This document shows positions 9,461-14,961 of a stretch of 64,000 bases of DNA, in pieces. Under the pieces are notes generated by a model. The model was not told the origin of the DNA. It made no database searches and saw nothing but the letters and a program-made list of their open reading frames with translations. The stretch's first letter is position 1, and every line of letters starts with the position of its first letter. This stretch comes from Chitinophagaceae bacterium PMP191F (lineage in GTDB: Bacteria > Bacteroidota > Bacteroidia > Chitinophagales > Chitinophagaceae), in NCBI GenBank assembly GCA_001302245.1, contig LGYU01000002.1, forward strand, positions 1 to 64,000. Reading direction: 5' to 3'. Position numbers and translations under genes: made by a program.

Positions 9461-9489
9461 CAAAATTACTAAAATATTTAGTATTTTTG
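9461..9489. promoter_or_regulatory. Palindromic operator between two opposed -7 boxes
   Basis: TACTAAA (9467-9473), ATA, TTTAGTA (9477-9483) form a 7-bp-arm palindrome. It is overlapped on the left by TAATTTTG read on the minus strand (9468-9461) and on the right by TATTTTTG on the plus strand (9482-9489). Both match the Bacteroidota -7 consensus TAnnTTTG. The minus-strand box would give a dnaE-dinB transcript with a leader of about 145 nt. No clear -33 TTG element is visible for either. A repressor here, possibly a LexA-like S24 protein, is inference only. Confidence 0.45.
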
Positions 9490-9638
9490 TTCCGGCGCTT
9501 TCCCCCTCTCAATTCTCCCCATTGAAAGAAACGCATCATCATAAACTATAATCATTCGTGGAAACACTGTACAGCAAAGGGTTTTAAAGAATTAAAAAAA
9601 TGCCGGCTGCTGTTTGCAGTAATTAATAAAAAGAGGTT

Positions 9639-9974
9639 TTGTAGTTTAAAAAGGACACATGGTAATGCTTAAAAAACAAGATCGCAGTAAGGTTTGTTGT
9701 TGCAGAAATTACAATTGTATTGATGGAGATACTGGTTGTAGTTTTAAAAATTCTATTTGTAGTGTATACATAAATGTTAGTTCAATAACACATTCATTTT
9801 TTTGTAGTTTACAAAGCTACAATCGTATTGCAGAAAGGTGGAACCGTCGTTCTTTTGAATACTATAAATATTATATTTTGCAACCTGTAATGACTTCATG
9901 TATGTATCCTGGTAATGTGTAATTGCATTTAACTTTTTCATAAAATCATTTACTCATTATCGTTACAACTACAA
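9639..9974. repeat. Cluster of TTGTAGT-type repeats in an AT-rich gap
   Basis: Within the 750-bp gap between dnaE and the next gene, TTGTAGTTT or TTGTAGTGT occurs at 9639, 9736, 9757 and 9802, and the reverse complement at 9817-9822 (CTACAA) and 9967-9974 (AACTACAA). The pair at 9802-9822 makes a dyad TTGTAG-N9-CTACAA. The dyad ATTACAATTGTAT at 9708 is similar in style. The DNA is AT-richer than its surroundings. An open frame of 87 codons (9659-9922) lies across it with AAGGA before its ATG, but its 10 Cys codons arise mostly from the repeated TGTAGT, so I do not call it a gene. The rest of 9490-10060 shows nothing recognisable. Confidence 0.5.
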
Positions 9975-10060
9975 AAAACACCTGCACAACATACAGGTCG
10001 GGATACAGCAAAAACAACCAGTACCAACACGATATTTTAAGCTATCTATTTTTCAATGTC

Positions 10061-10321
10061 ATGACGAAGGATCCGCGATACGATAAAGTAAGAAAAATGA
10101 TTGAAGCCAATATGATTGGTGAGTTCAGGGATATTTTTGAGTATATTCCTAAAACTGTCCTTGCGCGCGATCTTGTGAAAAACACTGGTCGTATGACTGA
10201 CCTGATCAATAAGGCCGAAAAGTTCAGTTTTGAAGAGATCGTTCAGATCAGTTCGCTGATCGGGGTTGAGTATAATATTATTGTACGCCTTATTGCCAGG
10301 CAATACCTGAAACAAGTATAA
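10061..10321 (+). CDS. Small helical protein of unknown function
   Basis: An 86-residue protein with balanced, protein-like composition and no signal peptide or membrane segment. It looks all-helical. Residues 20-80 (EFRDIFEYIPKTVLARDL, then a segment NTGRMTDLINKAEKFSFEEI and SLIGVEYNII) have the spacing of a Cro/C1-type helix-turn-helix, with 'LARDL' and 'EEIVQISSLIGV' as possible helices, so DNA binding is possible. I do not recognise a named family. It stands alone: it follows the TTGTAGT cluster and precedes a structured region that ends in a strong terminator at 10556-10582, which may be its 3' UTR. The ATG at 10061 is preceded by TTTTTCAATGTC with no clear ribosome site, which is usual in this phylum. 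Confidence 0.7.
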   Translation: MTKDPRYDKVRKMIEANMIGEFRDIFEYIPKTVLARDLVKNTGRMTDLINKAEKFSFEEIVQISSLIGVEYNIIVRLIARQYLKQV

Positions 10322-10384
10322 TAAAATAAGTGGCGTTGGTATTACTATAATAATATAAACGCTATTTGGTTAAGCACTCGGCTA

Positions 10385-10582
10385 TAATAACCGCAGTATA
10401 CTACAGGTCTTCCAGGCATGTTGTGCCGGCAAGATGCTGCGGACAGTGTGTAAAATATGCTGTTGTTGTGATGCCCGGGGAAAAGCGTACCATAAACCTT
10501 TCCTATGTATAGCATTTTTCCTGGGAACACGGGGAGTTGAAATACCAGGACTCCTGCCATCCGCCCATGGGATGGCTTTTTT
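10385..10582 (+). ncRNA. Candidate structured RNA ending in an intrinsic terminator
   Basis: Four stems follow each other with no credible reading frame. (1) CCGCAG 10391-10396 pairs with CTGCGG 10437-10442 and encloses GGCA/TGCC at 10415/10424. (2) CCCGGGGAAAAGC 10474-10486 pairs with GCATTTTTCCTGGG 10512-10525 with one bulge, and the inside can extend. (3) GGAGT 10533-10537 pairs with ACTCC 10550-10554. (4) The terminator at 10556-10582. It could be a separate small RNA or a long structured 3' UTR of the gene ending at 10321. It lacks the marks of tmRNA, RNase P or SRP RNA; 6S RNA is not excluded. The start is uncertain. Confidence 0.45.
10556..10582 (+). terminator. Strong Rho-independent terminator
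   Basis: GCCATCC (10556-10562), a 7-nt loop, GGATGGC (10570-10576), then TTTTTT (10577-10582). A perfect 7-bp GC-rich stem with a T run on the plus strand. It closes the transcript of the small gene at 10061 and/or the candidate RNA, and insulates the riboswitch promoter downstream. Confidence 0.85.
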
Positions 10583-10753
10583 GATCAGGCCAACCTTCCT
10601 CCTTCCCTGCGTAGTTTCCATACAAAGTGGCTGGATATCAATAGCTTTCAGCCATCATTTGCATACCACCTCAAAGCTCCCGCTACACTGCCGGTTGTTA
10701 GTAACCTGGTATAACTTCATAATTATCATGTAAATGCTCATGATAAAATTCCC

Positions 10754-10761
10754 TACATTTG
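10754..10761 (+). promoter_or_regulatory. Promoter -7 box for the B12 uptake operon
   Basis: TACATTTG matches the Bacteroidota -7 consensus TAnnTTTG exactly. It ends 5 bp before the first paired base of the cobalamin riboswitch (10767), just where a transcription start would be expected. No good -33 TTG is visible upstream. Confidence 0.6.
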
Positions 10762-10766
10762 CGGCC

Positions 10767-10956
10767 GTTATCGGTTCTGTTAGCAAATCATTTGCTCAAC
10801 AGATTAAAAGGGAATCCGGTAAAGTCCGGAGCTGTCCCGCAGCTGTAAGAAGCCTCACAACGGTGAAACAACTTATTTCTCACGCCACTGTATTCATGTA
10901 TAAATGATATGGGAAGGCCGGTAAGTTGGGCTTCAAGCCAGAAGACCTGCCATAAC
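10767..10956 (+). ncRNA. Cobalamin (AdoCbl-type) riboswitch
   Basis: Carries the hallmark blocks of the cobalamin aptamer in order: GGTTCTG, TTAAAAGGGAATCCGGT, GTCCGGAGCTGTCCCGCAGC (B12-box region), GTAAGAAGCC, CCACTGT, GGGAAGGCCGG and AAGCCAGAAGACCTGCC. GTTAT (10767-10771) pairs with ATAAC (10952-10956) to close P1. The aptamer binds cobalamin in the mRNA leader and turns down the genes below, here an outer-membrane B12 receptor and its surface lipoprotein. A terminator-like hairpin 27 nt further on is the probable output. Confidence 0.93.
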
Positions 10957-10982
10957 AATTACCCTTCACAGCTTTCGTGGAA

Positions 10983-11035
10983 AAAAGCTGGGGAAACAAA
11001 TGCCGTAACTGGCATTCTCCTGCTTTTGTTTTCAG
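10983..11035 (+). terminator. Riboswitch expression-platform terminator
   Basis: AAAAGC (10983-10988) pairs with GCTTTT (11022-11027), GGGGA (10990-10994) with TCTCC (11016-11020), and the inner AATGCC (10999-11004) with GGCATT (11011-11016, sharing its last base). The sequence then continues GTTTTCAGTTTC. This long interrupted stem before a T-rich stretch is consistent with transcription attenuation when cobalamin is bound. Translational control cannot be excluded, because the btuB start lies about 60 nt further. Confidence 0.55.
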
Positions 11036-11091
11036 TTTCAATTCCACGATGGCAATGTGAATGGTTGCTAACTGAACTGTAACCAGATACC

Positions 11092-13095
11092 ATGCGTGTG
11101 CCGAAACGATATTATTTCCTGTTTACCTGTTTACTGTTGCAATGCACCAGCTCTGTACTGGCGCAGCAAAAAGACACCAGCCGTGTGCTGGAGCATGTTA
11201 TAGTGATTGGTGCTAAAAAACAAAATACGTTTACCTCCGTTACACCGGCACAGTCGCTCAGCATTGAGAGCCTGCAACAGATCAATGCCCCTACTGTGGG
11301 TGATGCCGTGCGTTTTTTTTCCGGGGTGCTGGTAAAAGATTATGGTGGTGTTGGCGGATTGAAAACGATCTCCGTACGTAGTCTTGGAGCTTCCCAAACC
11401 GGCATTGTGTACGATGGCGTTCCGGTATCTGATGCACAAACAGGCCAGATTGATCTCAGCAGGTATTCGTCCACTTTTATACAATCACTACAGCTATACC
11501 AGGCAAGCATGCCGCAGTTGCCCCTGCCGGCCAGGAGTTATAGTTCAACAGCTATATTAGCTATCAACACGGAAGCATTCCGCATCAGCAATATGGCCCG
11601 CCCGCACTGGCAGGCAGGTTTACGTGCAGGTTCGTTTGGGCTGTGGCAGCCTTCTGCCGGTATCAGCACCCGGCTATCACACAGAACTTTTTTTAACCTG
11701 AATACCGAAGGCATATTATCCGAAGGTGATTATCCTGTTTTTATCAACAACGGCAGCTCTTCTGAAAACACCAGGCGCAGCAATTCAAAAGTAAGATCAT
11801 TCCAGGGCGAATCTAATATACTGCACTTGTTCTCCGACAGCGCTACCCTACAGGTTAAGCTGGGCGGTTATGTATCTAAGAGAGGCTTGCCAGGCGCTAT
11901 CGTTTTTTTTAATGACAGGTCTGTACAGCAGTTGTGGAACAATGATTATTATGCACAGGCACGTTATCTCAAAAACTGGCGCAGCAATACTTCGCTATTG
12001 GTAAATGCAAAGTATACGCACAATTATACACGCTATACCGATCCCGACTACCTGAATAACCAGGGTGGACTTGATAATCAGTACCGTCAGCAGGAATGGT
12101 ATGGCAGCGCAGCTATCAGTCACAGTATCCGCGAGCACTTTGAAATAGCTGTTGCATCAGATATTGCAGCATCAAGCCTGCGGGCCGACCTTCAGAACTT
12201 TGCCGATCCTTCACGCATATCATTGTGGAATAATATTGCATTGAATTATGTACGTAACAACTGGCAACTGAATGGCTCATTGTTATATACCGGTATTTTT
12301 GACTATACCAGGAAAAACGGGCATGTAGACAGGAGTAAATTCACTCCATCATTGGCATTCAGCATTAAACCTGCTGCAGAAAGTCCTTTTATGTTCCGGG
12401 CTTTTTACAAACACGTGTTCCGGATGCCTACGTTCAATGATCTGTATTACAACTTTATCGGCAATTCATCCTTACGTCCTGAATATGCACAGCAATACAA
12501 TGCAGGCATAGTATTTACGAGATCGTTCTCCAACACTGTCAAAGAAGTAAATCTCAGCGTGGATGGTTATTATAATACCATCAAAGACAAGATCGTGGCA
12601 GTGCCCAATAAAAATCTTTTTGTGTGGACCATGCTCAACCTGGGTAAAGTACATATCACCGGCATAGATCTTACTACAGAGCTGCATGGCAATATTTCGC
12701 ATTCATTAAGATGGTTTACACGCATTGCCTATACCTGGCAACGCGCCATTGATGTAACCGATCCTGCTGAGCAGGGATATAAGGACAGGATACCTTACAC
12801 ACCCGATCATTCAGGTTCGGGCATCCTTACCCTGGCCTATAGATCCTGGAGCGCAGGATACAGTGCCCTTTTTTCCGGCAACCGGTATACTATGGGTGGC
12901 AATAATCCTTACAATCAATTGCAGGGCTGGGCTACACAGGATGTGTTTGTATCACGCAGTCTGACATTGCACAATGTAAAAGCCCATATCAAAGCCGAGC
13001 TGAATAACCTGGCCGATAAACGCTATGATGTTGTTCGGTATTTTCCTATGCCCGGTCGTTCCTTTAAAATCAGTTTACTATTAAACAGCTTATAA
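11092..13095 (+). CDS. btuB: TonB-dependent cobalamin receptor (BtuB type)
   Basis: A 667-residue outer-membrane TonB-dependent receptor. A signal peptide ends near VLAQQ (residue 25). The plug domain follows (about residues 40-150) with VGDAVRFFSGVLVKDYGG and GIVYDGVPVSD, then a beta-barrel ending in a C-terminal aromatic-rich strand (FKISLLLNSL). There is no N-terminal carboxypeptidase-like domain, so it is not SusC-type. The substrate is assigned from position: it is the first gene behind a cobalamin riboswitch and is followed by a BtuG-like lipoprotein, the arrangement of Bacteroidota B12 uptake loci. B12 would be carried into the periplasm with TonB energy. The ABC importer BtuCDF is not in the window. 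Confidence 0.9.
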   Translation: MRVPKRYYFLFTCLLLQCTSSVLAQQKDTSRVLEHVIVIGAKKQNTFTSVTPAQSLSIESLQQINAPTVGDAVRFFSGVLVKDYGGVGGLKTISVRSLGASQTGIVYDGVPVSDAQTGQIDLSRYSSTFIQSLQLYQASMPQLPLPARSYSSTAILAINTEAFRISNMARPHWQAGLRAGSFGLWQPSAGISTRLSHRTFFNLNTEGILSEGDYPVFINNGSSSENTRRSNSKVRSFQGESNILHLFSDSATLQVKLGGYVSKRGLPGAIVFFNDRSVQQLWNNDYYAQARYLKNWRSNTSLLVNAKYTHNYTRYTDPDYLNNQGGLDNQYRQQEWYGSAAISHSIREHFEIAVASDIAASSLRADLQNFADPSRISLWNNIALNYVRNNWQLNGSLLYTGIFDYTRKNGHVDRSKFTPSLAFSIKPAAESPFMFRAFYKHVFRMPTFNDLYYNFIGNSSLRPEYAQQYNAGIVFTRSFSNTVKEVNLSVDGYYNTIKDKIVAVPNKNLFVWTMLNLGKVHITGIDLTTELHGNISHSLRWFTRIAYTWQRAIDVTDPAEQGYKDRIPYTPDHSGSGILTLAYRSWSAGYSALFSGNRYTMGGNNPYNQLQGWATQDVFVSRSLTLHNVKAHIKAELNNLADKRYDVVRYFPMPGRSFKISLLLNSL

Positions 13096-13104
13096 TTTTA
13101 CACA

Positions 13105-14175
13105 ATGAAAACAAACAAACTGCTCTTATTTGCGCTTATCGTGGCAACGTCAGTTACATCCTGTCAGAAAGATGATACGCCAACCGACATTCCCAGGGTA
13201 ACCACAGGGCTGTATGTATTGAATGAGGGATTGTACAACAGCAACAATACCACGCTTACTTATTATGCACTCAGTAACAACAATGCCACTACCGACTTTT
13301 ATGCAGCTGCAAACGGCGGCACGGGTTTGGGAGATACAGGTAATGATATGATCCTGTATGGTGGTAAACTGTACATTGTAATGAATGTATCCAGCTACCT
13401 GGAAGTTGCGAATGCTGCTACTGCAAAAAGTATTAAAAAAATTGACTTTAAAACAGGTTCCGGTGCTGCCCGGCAGCCACGTTATGTAGTTGCTTACAAA
13501 GACAAGGTATTTGTTTCTTCATACGACGGTACAGTGGCTGTAATTGATACCGCAACCCTGTCCATTGACAAATTCATTACTGTAGGTCCTAATCCTGAGC
13601 AGATGGCAGTTTCCGGTGATAAACTGTATGTTGCCAACTCCGGTGGCTTAAATCCTGTAATGGATTCTACCGTGTCTGTGATCAATCTTACGTCCTTAAC
13701 AGAAGTGCAGAAAATAAAAGTAGGTGTTAATCCCGGCTCAGTAGCTGCTGACAATGCCGGGAATATTTATGTAGGTTGTACCGGCGATTATGGTGCTGCA
13801 GGTCCTAAACTGGTAAAAATAAATACAGCTACCAATGCTGTTGTTAAATCTGCCGATACGGCTGTTGGTAAGATCCGTTTCTACAATGGTATGTTGTACA
13901 CTACCGGCGGATATCTTGGTGTACGCTATATAAGAACGCTGAACACCACAGACTTTGCACAAACCAGTCCCAATTTCATTACAGATGGTACAACCATACA
14001 ACTGGCCTATGGTCTGAATATAGACGAAACCACCGGTGATGTATTTGTGGGTGATGCAAAGAATTATACTACTGCAGGTGTGGTATACTGTTTTGATAAG
14101 AACGGTAAAAAGAAATATTCCTTTTCCGTTTCACCTGGTCTCAATCCCAATACCATCCTCACGATCAAACAATAA
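13105..14175 (+). CDS. BtuG-like beta-propeller surface lipoprotein
   Basis: A 356-residue lipoprotein. The signal ends in VTSCQKDD (lipid-attached Cys about residue 20), followed by a repeated pattern of YncE-like beta-propeller blades: KLYIVMN, KVFVSSYDGTVAVIDT, KLYVANSGG, NIYVGCTGD and GDVFVGDAKNY. In Bacteroides, BtuG is a seven-bladed propeller lipoprotein that caps BtuB and binds cobalamin with extreme affinity. The gap to btuB is 9 bp and both lie behind the riboswitch, so the same role is likely here. The match is by domain type and position, not by confirmed orthology. A strong bidirectional terminator follows at 14198-14230. Confidence 0.85.
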   Translation: MKTNKLLLFALIVATSVTSCQKDDTPTDIPRVTTGLYVLNEGLYNSNNTTLTYYALSNNNATTDFYAAANGGTGLGDTGNDMILYGGKLYIVMNVSSYLEVANAATAKSIKKIDFKTGSGAARQPRYVVAYKDKVFVSSYDGTVAVIDTATLSIDKFITVGPNPEQMAVSGDKLYVANSGGLNPVMDSTVSVINLTSLTEVQKIKVGVNPGSVAADNAGNIYVGCTGDYGAAGPKLVKINTATNAVVKSADTAVGKIRFYNGMLYTTGGYLGVRYIRTLNTTDFAQTSPNFITDGTTIQLAYGLNIDETTGDVFVGDAKNYTTAGVVYCFDKNGKKKYSFSVSPGLNPNTILTIKQ

Positions 14176-14197
14176 AATCCAGTTATACAATCTTTAC

Positions 14198-14230
14198 CGG
14201 CTGCCCGTTGAATAACGGGCAGCCGTTTTT
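14198..14230. terminator. Bidirectional terminator after the B12 operon
   Basis: CGGCTGCCCGTT (14198-14209), loop GAAT, AACGGGCAGCCG (14214-14225), then TTTTT. A perfect 12-bp stem. It serves the plus-strand B12 operon and may also serve the minus-strand gene that ends at 14247. Confidence 0.93.
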
Positions 14231-14246
14231 GTTTACAGAAAGTCAA

Positions 14247-14498
14247 TCAGGCCAGTATCTCTACTATCTTCTGCTGGATGGCGGCCAGCAATTGTTTGTC
14301 CAGCTTTTCCAGTTGCCGCTCATCCTGTCCCGGCATTTTCACCACCCTGTAGCTTCCTTCCTCATCGGGTTCAAAATACACTTCGGTATCGTCTACCAAT
14401 ACCAGGAATTTATGGGTATATCCCTGCAACAGTAACCTTGCGGTGAACTGGTATTGCTGGTGCCGATGTGTTACTTCGAGTATAAAATCGTCGGTCAT
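14247..14498 (-). CDS. Small conserved-looking protein of unknown function
   Basis: An 83-residue soluble protein, acidic in the middle (VDDTEVYFEPDEEG). It has alternating strands in the first half (FILEVTHRHQQYQFTARLLL, HKFLVLVDDTEVYF) and a helical, Gln/Leu-rich tail (DKQLLAAIQQKIVEIL). It has no signal or membrane segment. I do not recognise the family. The codon use and the clean placement opposite the terminator at 14198-14230 support a real gene, transcribed towards the B12 operon. No partner is adjacent. Confidence 0.72.
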   Translation of the reverse strand: MTDDFILEVTHRHQQYQFTARLLLQGYTHKFLVLVDDTEVYFEPDEEGSYRVVKMPGQDERQLEKLDKQLLAAIQQKIVEILA

Positions 14499-14961
14499 GA
14501 TAATTTTGGATTTTGAATTTCGAGATCGTGAATCATGAATCGGCAGTCGTGAGCAATATAAGGTGTTAACTATTAGGTTTTAAATTCCAGGGAAATACAA
14601 ATACGTCTAGCGGCTTTGCGTGCATCTTTCTTTCCGACTTCCCGTCTTCCAGGCTTTTTCAACCATCGAACAATATAGCCATCAAGCCATCCTTCTATTT
14701 CACGCAAAGACAGCGAAGTATCGCAAAGATGCAATAAAGCAACGCCGTATTTCGTACTCATATTTCAGACTTCCGACTTCAGTTTTCTTTCTTCCAGACT
14801 TTCCGACTTCCCGTCTTACGCACTTTTCTCCCATCCAGCAATTCCTCGTTTTCAAATAGCTTCCCGATCCCAAAATTGGCAATTCATTGGGAGTTCTGCA
14901 AAAAACGATATACTATTTTTAAGACGGCATTTTACTTCTGCTATATCCAAACACTTCCTTC
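14499..14961. repeat. Gene-free gap built of degenerate dispersed repeats
   Basis: Contains TTTCACGCAAAGACAGCGAA (about 14698), CCGTATTTCGTACTCATATT (about 14748), TTCAGACTTCCGACTTCAGT (about 14763) and runs of 'CTTCCGACTTCCCGTCTTCC'-like wording. Closely similar text reappears at 54607-54710 and in other gaps, so this is a dispersed, decayed repeat. The short open frames in it are not supported. The promoter of the ABC permease should lie near 14900-14960 (ACGATATACTATTTTTAAG), with no exact TAnnTTTG. Confidence 0.6.

Noticed and set aside
10385-10582. tmRNA, RNase P RNA or SRP RNA
   Set aside because: No tRNA-like 3' end, no RNase P GAAAGTCC block, and no SRP tetraloop sequence with its partner strand.
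14573-14859. Open frames on both strands in the gap before the permease
   Set aside because: They overlap each other and consist of repeated CTTCCGACTTCCCG text that recurs in other gaps.
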